From positions 496,001 to 560,000 of the forward strand of contig NZ_FNGY01000002.1 of NCBI RefSeq assembly GCF_900103665.1: a stretch of DNA of 64,000 bases, given 5' to 3'. The position numbers and the translations under genes were made by a program. Below the pieces are notes generated by a model. The model was given only the letters and a program-made list of their open reading frames with translations. It made no database searches and was not told where the DNA came from. Origin of the DNA: Pedobacter steynii (GTDB lineage: Bacteria; Bacteroidota; Bacteroidia; Sphingobacteriales; Sphingobacteriaceae). Shown piece by piece: positions 51,708 through 60,138 of this stretch (position 1 is its first letter; each line of letters starts with the position of its first letter).

Positions 51708-52463
51708 TTAATTTTCTGTTCTTGCAGACCAGATGCCATTTTCTTTTGTGGCGATGAGCAGGGCTTCACCTGTTCCTTCAACCTCATGCAGGAGCGTTCC
51801 GCCGGCAGTCCAGATGGCATTTCTTCCTGCAGCATCATAACCTCCGGAAGGAGCGCCATAGTTGGACAGGATTACGGTCAGCTGAAATTCTGAGGCATAA
51901 CTTTTTAAGAAGGCCGCATCTGTTGCATAGCCGTTCTTACTGATCAGGGCACTTGGGAAATAAATGCTGCTCTTGCTTTCAAAGGCTTTTGCTGCATGTT
52001 CATGATGCGTGAGATCAGCACAGATGGCACAGAAAATTCTTTCCTCATTCAAATGGATGATGACGTCCTTTTGATTTGCCTGAGCGGTAAAAAAGGCATC
52101 TTCAGAACCCAGATGGAGAAATTGTTTGGTGTACAAGTCTGTTCTCCCATCCGGATAAAAGAGGAAAGAACCGATATGAAGACCTGAATCCGATCGTGCC
52201 GGTGCACCAACGATGATGATCATGTTATGTTGCCGGGCTGCCTGAGCCAAACCTTCCAGTCTTTGATCATTTAACGTAAATGCCAGTTCATCTGCCAGGT
52301 CCATCTCATAGCCTGTTAACGACAATTCAGGAAAGCAGATTAATCCTGCCTGATGTTGCGCTGCACGCGCAATCAGTTGCAGGTGACTATCGGTATTGGC
52401 GGCTACATCACCTCTTTTAGAAATGGATTGGGCAGCCGCTATAATGGTTTTATTATTCTTCAT
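51708..52463 (-). CDS. Carbon-nitrogen hydrolase (nitrilase superfamily)
   Basis: 251 residues, the core nitrilase fold. The catalytic triad is complete: Glu46 (ICFPELSLTGYE), Lys113 (YTKQFLH) and Cys148 (FCAICADLTH). It hydrolyses amides or N-carbamoyl compounds in the cytoplasm; substrate unknown. Its start overlaps the end of the GNAT gene by 11 bases, so the two are translationally coupled on the minus strand. Confidence 0.92.
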   Translation of the reverse strand: MKNNKTIIAAAQSISKRGDVAANTDSHLQLIARAAQHQAGLICFPELSLTGYEMDLADELAFTLNDQRLEGLAQAARQHNMIIIVGAPARSDSGLHIGSFLFYPDGRTDLYTKQFLHLGSEDAFFTAQANQKDVIIHLNEERIFCAICADLTHHEHAAKAFESKSSIYFPSALISKNGYATDAAFLKSYASEFQLTVILSNYGAPSGGYDAAGRNAIWTAGGTLLHEVEGTGEALLIATKENGIWSARTEN

Positions 52464-53001
52464 TTTGTTTCTTTAACCAGTCTTCTTTAGAGATCTCAAA
52501 CCAATCACAGGCGATGCCTTCATGGTCAAATTGTTCGGTGATTTTAAGACCGGACTTTTGCAAGGCATGCCTTGATCCTGCATTTTCCCCATGTGCCATC
52601 GCGTAAACATGGCTTAATTTAAGTTCTTCAAAAGCATATTTTAATGCTGCTTTAGCCGATGCTGTGGCATAACCTTTTCCCCAATGTTGTTTAAGAAAGC
52701 GGTAACCTACTTCATAAAAATGAACGCGGTTATTGATTTCTGTTGTGATGAATTTTAAACCACCCCAACCTACAAATTCGTTACTTTCTTTATCGATTAC
52801 TGCCCACCGGCCAATGCCGTTTTCTTCATATTGCTGTCTGATAAACCGGATGTTTTCCTCGCTTTCTGAAAGCTGCGTATAAGGCTTGTTTCCTAAATAT
52901 AAATGGACTTCAGGATCGGAATCCATCTCAAACATTTTCTGACTGTCGGACAACAGAAGCTCCCGCATGATGATCCGGTCTGTTTCTGCAAAAATTTTCA
53001 T
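52453..53001 (-). CDS. GNAT-family N-acetyltransferase (RimJ/RimL-like)
   Basis: 182 residues from ATG 53001; 19 extra codons upstream are open but poorly conserved in character. It begins MKIFAETDRIIMRELLLSD, the usual RimJ/RimL start. The acetyl-CoA loop is RFLKQHWGKGYATASAKAALKYAFEEL, and HVYAMAHGENAGSRHALQKSGLKI follows. It acetylates an amino group of an unknown protein or small molecule. First gene of a two-gene minus-strand operon with the carbon-nitrogen hydrolase. Confidence 0.9.
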   Translation of the reverse strand: MKIFAETDRIIMRELLLSDSQKMFEMDSDPEVHLYLGNKPYTQLSESEENIRFIRQQYEENGIGRWAVIDKESNEFVGWGGLKFITTEINNRVHFYEVGYRFLKQHWGKGYATASAKAALKYAFEELKLSHVYAMAHGENAGSRHALQKSGLKITEQFDHEGIACDWFEISKEDWLKKQNEE

Positions 53002-53127
53002 ATCTATTGTTTTTATGGCGCTACTGGCCAAAATCGGCATAATCTTCTGCAATTTCAATGGAGTGATGTTTTTTATTTGTAAATAAGTTTTTGTTTCTAT
53101 AGTTTAAGGAAGAAAAATATTCTTAAT

Positions 53128-53141
53128 ATTGAGCGCTCAAT
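53128..53141. promoter_or_regulatory. Perfect 14-bp palindrome at the GNAT start
   Basis: ATTGAGCGCTCAAT ends 4 bases before the ATG at 53146. The TTGAGCGnTCAA form resembles operators of TetR-type repressors. At this position a bound protein would cover the ribosome-entry region of the DNA or the transcription start. Confidence 0.45.
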
Positions 53142-53145
53142 CACT

Positions 53146-53718
53146 ATGAAAATCAAGAAGATAACTACAGAACGTCTTTACTTAATTCCATTTACAATCC
53201 CCATTGCACAGGAAGTGCTGAATCAGCAGTACACAATTTTGTCGGATATGGGGCTGAATCTTAGTCAGGGTTGGCCCGATGAAGACATGATGGAAACCTT
53301 GCCCAGAATTGTAACCAACCTGGAATTGGTGGAAGAACCTTCAGGGTTTGAGTCCTGGTTAATCGTTGAAAAAGAAAGTAAGGCAATTATCGGAGATATC
53401 GGTTTTAAAGGGAAACCAGATCCGGAAGGATCAGTAGACCTTGGCTATGGGATTGTTGATGCCGCAAGGCGCAAAGGTTATGCCGTTGAAGCCGGAGCAG
53501 CACTCATCAAATGGGCATTTAAGCAACAGCAGGTGAAAGTGATTACCGCCCGCTGCATGCATGTAAATGAAGGTTCTACCAAAACCCTGGAGCGTCTTGG
53601 CTTTTATCAGAAAGTGATCAAAGAAGAGATGGTTCATTGGTTTCTGCTAAGGGAGCCAGGTTCAAAAACAATAAACGCGCTATCTCAGTTCAAGATATTG
53701 TTCCATTTTAAGCCATAA
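53146..53718 (+). CDS. GNAT-family N-acetyltransferase
   Basis: 190 residues. It starts MKIKKITTERLYLIPFT, as in RimJ/RimL-like enzymes. The acetyl-CoA loop is GIVDAARRKGYAVEAGAALIKWAF (about 105-128), then VKVITARCMHVNEGSTKTLERLGFYQ. Divergent from the other GNAT gene at 52453-53001. A palindrome abuts its start codon and a strong bidirectional terminator follows. Substrate unknown. Confidence 0.9.
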   Translation: MKIKKITTERLYLIPFTIPIAQEVLNQQYTILSDMGLNLSQGWPDEDMMETLPRIVTNLELVEEPSGFESWLIVEKESKAIIGDIGFKGKPDPEGSVDLGYGIVDAARRKGYAVEAGAALIKWAFKQQQVKVITARCMHVNEGSTKTLERLGFYQKVIKEEMVHWFLLREPGSKTINALSQFKILFHFKP

Positions 53719-53752
53719 AAAAAGGCAATACCAGATTTGGTATTGCCTTTTT
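53719..53752. terminator. Bidirectional terminator between GNAT and choice-of-anchor genes
   Basis: AAAAAGGCAATACCA (53719-53733) pairs perfectly with TGGTATTGCCTTTTT (53738-53752) around GATT. It has A and T runs on both sides. Confidence 0.95.
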
Positions 53753-53765
53753 AGATTCAACTAAT

Positions 53766-55295
53766 TTATATCGTTTTTGGTGTGTATACTTTGACTACAC
53801 CATCTTTCTCACTGCTGACCACAAATAAACTCTTTTTGGTAGGGCTGTTTTTAGCGGAGATGAAAAGTACGCCTTCCGGTTCTACACCAGTTTTTAATAT
53901 TTGATAAAAGACAGGAGCAGCAGGATTGGTCACATCATAAGTAGCGACTGAAGTAGCTCTTTCCATTCCAACGAAAGCCAGCTTTTTAGTGCCTACTGTT
54001 CCAATCGCTATGCCTTCCGGCTCTACACCTTTATCGTCACTTCTGTTGTCGTCGTAAAATCCTGCAGCGATGGCTTTTACTTCAAGTTCGTTTTTACTAT
54101 CGAACACCTGAGTACCGCTATTGCCGTTCCATACGCTGAACGAGCGTGCACCAAAGGAATAAAGTGCATCAAAATCTCCGTCTCCATCGGTATCTCCCAA
54201 GGTTGTGGTGATGTTGAGTCTTCCCAATTGATCTTCTTTTTGCAATAAGCTGGCGGTAGGGAATGCCGTTGGATCGAGCTTTATATCTTTGATTCTTTTC
54301 GACTCCACAAAAGCACCGGTATATTCCCTTACATCACCTTCGTTGGCGGTGAACAAATAAGGTGTTCCTCCGGATTCCAGCAGTGCGATGGCATCAGGAA
54401 GGTACATGCCTTTCAATGGCCATTTTCCTAAGGTTGTCGAGCTGTTGTCTTTGTCGCTTGGATTGATCCCGTTTGCATCTGTATTGTAGTCTTTGAAGCC
54501 CAAAGGGAAGATATCCGTAACAGTTTTCGATGCAATGTTGATTTTAGCGATCGCATTGTTTTCCTGCAAAGTTACCCATGCAGTTTTTGAATCTTCAGAA
54601 ATGGTGATGTATTCGGGTTCGATGTCTTTCAGAAAGTCTTTGCCAGGGCCAAAAATGCGGAATCCCTTTGCTGCCAATGCCTCTTGTTGTCCGGCAAATG
54701 CAGAGAAATTAATCGTGTTGACTGCATAGTTCTCATTTACTGAAATGATGGACACCGTGCCCACAGGATCTACCGTATAGTCTGCACTCGGTTCTCCTTC
54801 ATTTGCTGTCAAAATGTATTTTCCATCAGGAGAAAAGGTGATCATGTCTGGAAGTGCGCCTACCGAAATCACTTTAATTTCGCTGTAATCACTCGTTTTA
54901 AAAACAGCTACTTTGCCATTTTCTGTTTTGTTGACCGCTTCAATGGCAGCGGCAAGTTTCCCATCGTACACGCTTAAACTGTTTACCAGACCGCCATAAG
55001 CTGCGATGCTGATGCTCCCGATCTTTGTCATGTTTTTCGGGTCTTTGAAGTCGATCACATCGATCCTGTTGTTGTTCGCGGTGTTGTTGACCACAAATAA
55101 CCTGTTGGTGGTCGGATCAAAGGCGGTAATCTCTGCCGCTCCTTCATCACCAATATCAAGGCTGCCAATCTCTGCAAAGGTCGCAGGATCTTCGTTGACG
55201 ATGATTTCCGGGGTTTCTTCTACCGTCTTAACGTTGTCTTTTTTACAACCCAGGAAGGCGAGTAACATTAAACCAAATAGTAAGTTTCTTTTCAT
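53766..55295 (-). CDS. Choice-of-anchor I family beta-propeller lipoprotein
   Basis: 509 residues from ATG 55295; 20 open codons upstream precede a proper signal peptide with lipobox Cys17 (LGCKKDN). The body is a beta-propeller-like repeat series: FDPTTNRLFVVNNTANNNRIDVIDFKDP, GALPDMITFSPDGKYILTANEGEPS, SEDSKTAWVTLQENNAIAKINI, YLFTANEGDVREY and VEPEGIAIGTVGTKKLAFVGMER. DTDGDGDFDAL is an EF-hand-like calcium loop. This is the architecture annotated as choice-of-anchor I, related to alkaline-phosphatase-associated surface proteins. Probably a secreted or surface phosphatase-like or binding protein. Confidence 0.87.
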   Translation of the reverse strand: MKRNLLFGLMLLAFLGCKKDNVKTVEETPEIIVNEDPATFAEIGSLDIGDEGAAEITAFDPTTNRLFVVNNTANNNRIDVIDFKDPKNMTKIGSISIAAYGGLVNSLSVYDGKLAAAIEAVNKTENGKVAVFKTSDYSEIKVISVGALPDMITFSPDGKYILTANEGEPSADYTVDPVGTVSIISVNENYAVNTINFSAFAGQQEALAAKGFRIFGPGKDFLKDIEPEYITISEDSKTAWVTLQENNAIAKINIASKTVTDIFPLGFKDYNTDANGINPSDKDNSSTTLGKWPLKGMYLPDAIALLESGGTPYLFTANEGDVREYTGAFVESKRIKDIKLDPTAFPTASLLQKEDQLGRLNITTTLGDTDGDGDFDALYSFGARSFSVWNGNSGTQVFDSKNELEVKAIAAGFYDDNRSDDKGVEPEGIAIGTVGTKKLAFVGMERATSVATYDVTNPAAPVFYQILKTGVEPEGVLFISAKNSPTKKSLFVVSSEKDGVVKVYTPKTI

Positions 55296-55439
55296 AAAAG
55301 CAGGTTTTTTAGGTAAGGAAATGTGGCTTGTTTGTAAAATGTATGGTGGTTCCAATCAGACAAAAGTACCCTCCGGATGTTATCTGGTTTTAAGGTCTGG
55401 ATTATGATATTGTTAACGATAGCGGGGCTGCTTAACCTA

Positions 55440-55451
55440 AATGACGTCATT
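55440..55451. promoter_or_regulatory. 12-bp palindrome upstream of the histidine kinase gene
   Basis: AATGACGTCATT is a perfect palindrome in the divergent region, 144 bases before the kinase-side minus-strand start and 93 bases before the kinase ATG. Candidate operator; nothing else supports it. Confidence 0.3.
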
Positions 55452-55543
55452 GAAAAAACTTACCTGTTATTTTTCCATTCAAAGAACATGGGCATAAAAA
55501 TTGTACTTCTCCAGACAAGGCTTTCAAGTTAATTTCAACAGGT

Positions 55544-57466
55544 ATGAACAATGGTTACTCAAAAGATTTGGACGATTCTCTATACACAGGAGCAATGTTT
55601 CAGTCTTTTTTCAAAGACTCCCCTCAATCTGTAGTGATTAAGGCGAATACCCCTCACTTTACCATCCTGGCGGTCAGCGACCGTTTTGTAGAAATCTCAC
55701 TGAAAAGCAGGGCTGAATTACTCGGAAAAAACCTGTTTGATGTTTTTCCTGACAATACGAAGGACCCCTCTGGAAAGGAACGTGCATTTACGGCCATTAC
55801 AGAGGTGATGAAAACAAAAAAGAAAGTAGACCTTCCCATTTATAAATACGACATCTATTCCAGTGAAACCGGGAAGATGGAGCCCTTTTACTGGTCCAAC
55901 TCGAATCAGCCGATATTCAACGAAGCAGGAGAGGTGAGCTATATCGTGAATACCACCAGCAATGTTACTGCTCAGGTAATGTTAAAGGAAATGGCCGCTA
56001 CTTCCGAAGAAAACCTGGTTTTGCAGCAACAACGCTTGAACAAGATGTTTTTGAAGGCACCAATGGGGATGGCGTTGTACTCAAAAGACGATTTTGTGAT
56101 CGAATATGCCAATGAAGCCATTTGTAAAATGTGGAACAAAGGTGCGCCGGAAGAGGTTCTTGGACATTCCATTTTTGACTTGATCCCTTCCTTACAGGAA
56201 GCCGGTTACCGGGAAATCTATAAGCAGGTGGTCGAGACCGGAATCCCTTACCTGAGCAAAGAATCCCCTGTTACCTACGACCGCAACGGGGTGATGGAGA
56301 CGTACTATTTTGACCTGAACCTCGAACCTGTATACGGGCCGAAGAAAGAAATTACAGGGATGCTCTCCCTTGCAAATGAGGTCACAGAGCAAGTGTTGAC
56401 CAGAAAAAATATAGAAAACGCAGAAGAAAGACTCCGCCTTGCTTCAGAAGCCACAGGCATCGGAAGCTGGGATTTGGACCTCCAAACTCGGGACATCATC
56501 TATTCTTCCAGTCTGGCCGACCTCTTTGGTTATCCGGGAGTCACTGACCTGAGTCATGAGCAACTTCGTGCCGTCATCCATCCTGAAGATACAGGCGCGG
56601 TAGAAGTCGCCTTTCAAACCGCATTGATTTCCGGGAAATATAACTATCAGGCCAGGATCATCCGCCCGGACAAGGTCATTTACTGGATTAAAGTGACGGG
56701 AAAAGTATTGTTCAGTAGGGAGGGTACACCGTTGAGGATGCTGGGAACAGTAATGGACATTACGGAAAGTAAACATGAGGAAATCCAGAAGAACGATTTT
56801 ATTGCCATCGCCAGTCATGAGTTAAAAACGCCATTGACCTCTTTAAAGGCCTACGCGCAGTTGCTCAAAACGGGAAAAGGAGTGTCTGATCCTACCTTTG
56901 TAAGCAGTATCGGAACGAGGATAGAAGGTCAGATCAATAAAATGACTAAACTTGTCTACAGCTTTCTTGACCTCTCTAAAATAGAATCCAACAAAACAGA
57001 GCTGACAAAGGAGCTGATCAGCCTGAACCAGATCATTTCTGATGTGGCCAGCGATTACCTGTTCCAGGAGAAAAATCATCCTGTTACCTTTGAACCTGAA
57101 GAACTGCCTTTGATTTACGCAGACCGTCATAAGATTACACAAGTGATCGACAACCTGATCAGCAATGCGATTAAATATTCTCCTCAGGGAGGAAAGGTAA
57201 TCGTTACCGCAAAACGACAAGACCAGGAGGTGTTGGTTTCCGTAGAAGATCATGGAATTGGAATCGACAACAACCATACGCAGAAGATCTTTGACCGCTT
57301 TTACCGGATTGACGACCTCCAGGTAAAGAATGCTTCCGGATTTGGCATCGGTTTATACCTTTGTGCAGACATCATTGCCCGGCACGAAGGCAAGATTGGC
57401 TTGCAAAGTGAACCTGGTGTAGGAAGTAATTTTTATTTCACTTTACCGGTTCAGCCTGGTCATTAA
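55544..57466 (+). CDS. PAS-domain sensor histidine kinase (orphan, no membrane segment)
   Basis: 640 residues without a signal peptide or membrane helix, so a cytoplasmic sensor. Three PAS-type domains lie at about 30-140, 165-280 and 295-405; the last carries the WDLDLQTRDIIYSSSLADLFGYPG PAS3 pattern. A HisKA domain with phospho-acceptor His425 (IASHELKTPL) and a HATPase domain follow, with N-box DNLISNAIKYSPQGG near 536, G1 box DHGIGI and G2 box GFGIGLYLC. No response regulator gene is next to it. The signal is unknown; PAS domains suggest redox, light or a small ligand. Confidence 0.93.
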   Translation: MNNGYSKDLDDSLYTGAMFQSFFKDSPQSVVIKANTPHFTILAVSDRFVEISLKSRAELLGKNLFDVFPDNTKDPSGKERAFTAITEVMKTKKKVDLPIYKYDIYSSETGKMEPFYWSNSNQPIFNEAGEVSYIVNTTSNVTAQVMLKEMAATSEENLVLQQQRLNKMFLKAPMGMALYSKDDFVIEYANEAICKMWNKGAPEEVLGHSIFDLIPSLQEAGYREIYKQVVETGIPYLSKESPVTYDRNGVMETYYFDLNLEPVYGPKKEITGMLSLANEVTEQVLTRKNIENAEERLRLASEATGIGSWDLDLQTRDIIYSSSLADLFGYPGVTDLSHEQLRAVIHPEDTGAVEVAFQTALISGKYNYQARIIRPDKVIYWIKVTGKVLFSREGTPLRMLGTVMDITESKHEEIQKNDFIAIASHELKTPLTSLKAYAQLLKTGKGVSDPTFVSSIGTRIEGQINKMTKLVYSFLDLSKIESNKTELTKELISLNQIISDVASDYLFQEKNHPVTFEPEELPLIYADRHKITQVIDNLISNAIKYSPQGGKVIVTAKRQDQEVLVSVEDHGIGIDNNHTQKIFDRFYRIDDLQVKNASGFGIGLYLCADIIARHEGKIGLQSEPGVGSNFYFTLPVQPGH

Positions 57467-57597
57467 AAATATCAGTCGTTCCTTTCTCCTGATCCATCAC
57501 GCTCATTTTTCCAATCTATTCCTTGCTGAGGATATAGGGAAAATGAATATTTCGATTCCTTAAAGAAAAATTAAATCGCTAGTTTTATAATGATGAA

Positions 57598-57654
57598 ATC
57601 ATAAGTATACTGCTTACAAACAGCAATGAACGTGCTTATGATCGCTTCATGACC
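57598..57654 (+). promoter_or_regulatory. Leader element copy 4 (hairpin plus 17-nt motif)
   Basis: ATCATAAG (57598-57605) pairs perfectly with CTTATGAT (57635-57642), which runs into ATGATCGCTTCATGACC (57638-57654). Bases 57612-57632 match 19215-19235 of copy 1 in 20 of 21 positions. It lies 128 bases before the VOC gene, with tandem repeats filling the space between. Confidence 0.6.
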
Positions 57655-57720
57655 ATTAAACCGAGTTTACGAGCTCTTGAGAGCCATTGAACTGAGCTTG
57701 CGAACTCTTGAGAACCATTG
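57653..57720. repeat. 31-bp direct repeat, two units and a partial third
   Basis: Units at 57653-57683 and 57684-57714 share CCATTRAAC, GAG, and GARCTCTTGAGA blocks; CCATTG at 57715-57720 starts a third. They follow directly on the ACC end of leader element copy 4 and overlap it by two bases. Confidence 0.85.
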
Positions 57721-57725
57721 AAAAG

Positions 57726-57769
57726 CAATAAAAAGGTCGAAAAAAATCAATAAAAAGATCGAAAAAAAA
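57726..57769. repeat. 22-bp A-rich direct repeat, two units
   Basis: CAATAAAAAGGTCGAAAAAA at 57726 and CAATAAAAAGATCGAAAAAA at 57748 differ by one base. They extend the leader between element copy 4 and the start-proximal AAATATATTCTGATG. The 316-base stretch 57467-57782 holds no other feature I can see. Confidence 0.85.
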
Positions 57770-57782
57770 CAAATATATTCTG

Positions 57783-58172
57783 ATGAAAAACTATTTAGGA
57801 AGGATGATCGTACTGGTCAATGACTATGAGGCCGCGGCAAAATTTTATGAAAAGAACTTTGGCTTTCATCGCTTGTTTGATACGACTTCGCCTGAGGGAG
57901 AGCGCTACCTTCATTTGGGTACGAAAGGTGAAAATGTCCTGGGCATCTGGTTAATGCTGGCAACGGGTGAAGAGCAACAGCAAAAAGTTGGTCATCAGAC
58001 CGGAGGTGCACCCTTAATGGTGATTTATACCTCCGATATCATAGAACTCTACCAGCAGCTGATCGTGAATAAAGTCCTGATCAGTAAGAAACCAATGCTG
58101 GGCGATAGTTTCCGCTTTCTTCATTGTCAGGACTTGTATGGCAACGAGATCGTTGTTGTAGAGCTGAACTGA
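57783..58172 (+). CDS. VOC-family (glyoxalase/bleomycin-resistance fold) protein
   Basis: 129 residues, one VOC module pair: GRMIVLVNDYEAAAKFYEKNFGF at the N-terminus, GERYLHLGTKGENVLGIWL in the middle and GDSFRFLHCQDLYGNEIVVVEL at the end (metal-ligand glutamate position near the C-terminus). Members isomerise, cleave or bind small molecules with a divalent metal; the substrate is not evident. It has an expanded leader with element copy 4 and two sets of tandem repeats. Its stop is 2 bases from the convergent lutC stop. Confidence 0.9.
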   Translation: MKNYLGRMIVLVNDYEAAAKFYEKNFGFHRLFDTTSPEGERYLHLGTKGENVLGIWLMLATGEEQQQKVGHQTGGAPLMVIYTSDIIELYQQLIVNKVLISKKPMLGDSFRFLHCQDLYGNEIVVVELN

Positions 58173-58174
58173 TT

Positions 58175-58765
58175 TTAACGGCTTTCCATAATAAAGACCG
58201 TCATGTTTTTTGGCCCATGGGCACCCAATACCAGAGATTGTTCAATATCTGCAGTCTTTGAAGGACCCGCAATGAACGTTCCGAAACCATAAACGGAATC
58301 GGCTACTTTTCCATACGCTTCATGCATATTGGAGTAAATGTCTTTTCTTTGAACCACAACGGCTAACTGCTGACAAATAAAAGGAACGACCCTTTGCTGC
58401 ATTAATTCCTCTGTTACCCAGAGTGCCGCATTTTCTGCTACCCCAAAATGAGCTTTGATCAGGGCAATGTCTATGTCTTCATAGTTGTGCGGATCTTGTC
58501 CTTCCCATCCTGCTTCCGTAACTTCAGCAAGCTCCGGCAGGGTAGAAATGATTCTTTTCTGATCTGCAAAATGTGTCTTTATATAGTCCTGAATCTCTTC
58601 GTAGCTGCTTACAGGAACCGCGGTTCCGCCAATGTTGCCAAGCACCGTACTGAACATGGCTACAGGATCCGCATATTGCAGCGGAGCTGTTAAATCGGCA
58701 GGTAAGCTGGTTAATTCCGGTTGGTGTTCTTTGATGCGGGAAAGGATCTGGGCTCTGCTATTCAT
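58175..58765 (-). CDS. lutC: Lactate utilisation protein C (LutC/YkgG family)
   Basis: 196 residues from ATG 58765; an open 35-codon extension upstream overlaps lutB and is not supported. It begins MNSRAQILSRIKEHQ. LUD-domain features include ALIKAHFGVAENAALWVTEE and FIAGPSKTADIEQSLVLGAHGPKNMTVFI near the C-terminus. LutC works with LutA and LutB in an iron-sulfur complex that oxidises L-lactate to pyruvate. The start overlaps the lutB stop by 8 bases (translational coupling). Last gene of the lutABC operon. Confidence 0.93.
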   Translation of the reverse strand: MNSRAQILSRIKEHQPELTSLPADLTAPLQYADPVAMFSTVLGNIGGTAVPVSSYEEIQDYIKTHFADQKRIISTLPELAEVTEAGWEGQDPHNYEDIDIALIKAHFGVAENAALWVTEELMQQRVVPFICQQLAVVVQRKDIYSNMHEAYGKVADSVYGFGTFIAGPSKTADIEQSLVLGAHGPKNMTVFIMESR

Positions 58766-60134
58766 TGTTATTTTTCTTATACCATTCACTGAAAGACTGT
58801 TTTGGAGGCTCCGGCATGTCGCGTTGTTTATACCAGGCATTGAGCTTATTGTTGACCATAAACGGTGCATTTTTCATCACCCAACGGCCAGCTTTTCCCG
58901 CGGTTTTATAAAGCGAAGGATGGGATAAGGTGAAGTCCATTGCCTTCATGGCGATGGTTTTCCCGGTATCGGCATAACCTTCTTTCACGATGACTTGTCG
59001 CCATTTATAAAGTTGCTCATGGATGTTGATCTTTACGGGGCATACATTGGTGCAGGAACCACAAAGGGTAGAGGCAAAAGGTAAATCTGCATATTCCTTC
59101 ATGTCCAGGTTAGGGGCAAGGATGGAACCAATCGGGCCGGCAATGGCGGTATGGTAACTGTGTCCGCCACTTCTGCGGTAAACCGGACAGGTATTCATAC
59201 AGGCACCGCAACGGATACACTTCAGTGAATTGCGGAAATCTGCTCTTCCCAATTGTTTGGTCCGCCCATTGTCTACCAGGACCAGGTGCATTTCCTGTCC
59301 GGCTCTGGGTTTGTTAAAATGACTGGAATACGTGGTGATCGGTTGCCCGGTTGCACTTCTGGCAAGTAACCTTAAAAATACAGCTAAATGTTTTCTCTTA
59401 GGGATGATCTTTTCAATGCCCATGCAGGCAATGTGTACATCGGAAAGGTGTGCGCCCATATCTGCATTGCCTTCATTGGTACAAACGACAAATTCTCCCG
59501 TTTCAGCAACGGCGAAGTTGACACCGGTAATGGCTGCTTTCCGGGTCAGAAATTTCTCCCGAAGGTGAACCCTGGCAGCGGCAGTCAGAAACTGAGGGTC
59601 GGATTCTCCTTTAGGCGTACCCAGGTGTTCATGGAACAGTTCCCCGATTTCTTCTTTCTTTTTATGGATACAAGGCAGTACAATATGACTTGGCGGCTCT
59701 TCTGCGAGCTGAACGATGCGCTCTCCAAGGTCGGTATCAATGACTTCAATACCATTCTTTTGCAGGTGCTCATTCAGGTGGCATTCTTCCGTCAGCATGG
59801 ATTTGCTTTTTACAATCCGCGTAACGTTTTGTGCTTTTAAAATAGAATGGACAATCTGGTTGTGTTCTTCGGCATCAGCGGCCCAATGTACGGTGATGCC
59901 GTTTTGTTGTGCTTTGGCCTCAAACTCCAGTAAGTAATCGTGGAGGTTGGACAATACATTGTCTTTTATTTGCGAAGCATTTTCGCGGAGTGCTTCCCAT
60001 TCGGGAAGGGTATGGGCTGCTTTATCCCGTTTGGCGCGAACAAACCAAAGGGTTTCATCATGCCAGTCTACACGTGCTTCGTCTTCGTTAAATATATCGG
60101 CTAATCCTGCGTGGTCCTTTCTTCCTGTGTTCAT
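58758..60134 (-). CDS. lutB: Lactate utilisation iron-sulfur protein B (LutB/YkgF family)
   Basis: 458 residues. The N-terminal LUD domain (about 60-290) includes NLHDYLLEFEAKAQQNGITVHWAADAEEHN and VNFAVAETGEFVVCTNEGN. Two [4Fe-4S] clusters are bound by CIRCGACMNTCPVYRRSGG (near 305-325) and CGSCTNVCPVKI (near 355-367), the ferredoxin pattern. The C-terminal tail is typical. It carries electrons in the LutABC lactate oxidation complex. It starts 4 bases after the lutA stop. Confidence 0.95.
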   Translation of the reverse strand: MNTGRKDHAGLADIFNEDEARVDWHDETLWFVRAKRDKAAHTLPEWEALRENASQIKDNVLSNLHDYLLEFEAKAQQNGITVHWAADAEEHNQIVHSILKAQNVTRIVKSKSMLTEECHLNEHLQKNGIEVIDTDLGERIVQLAEEPPSHIVLPCIHKKKEEIGELFHEHLGTPKGESDPQFLTAAARVHLREKFLTRKAAITGVNFAVAETGEFVVCTNEGNADMGAHLSDVHIACMGIEKIIPKRKHLAVFLRLLARSATGQPITTYSSHFNKPRAGQEMHLVLVDNGRTKQLGRADFRNSLKCIRCGACMNTCPVYRRSGGHSYHTAIAGPIGSILAPNLDMKEYADLPFASTLCGSCTNVCPVKINIHEQLYKWRQVIVKEGYADTGKTIAMKAMDFTLSHPSLYKTAGKAGRWVMKNAPFMVNNKLNAWYKQRDMPEPPKQSFSEWYKKNNNE

Positions 60135-60138
60135 CTTT

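Noticed and set aside
57653..57769. Possible CRISPR array
   Set aside because: The repeats are directly adjacent with no spacers and no cas genes are present, so they are simple tandem repeats.
58766..58870. Upstream extension of the lutC open frame
   Set aside because: It lies inside the lutB coding sequence; the ATG at 58765 gives the normal LutC start and an 8-base overlap typical of coupled genes.
59388..59840. A 150-codon open frame antisense to lutB
   Set aside because: lutB is unmistakable with its two ferredoxin motifs; the antisense frame has no similarity that I can recognise.
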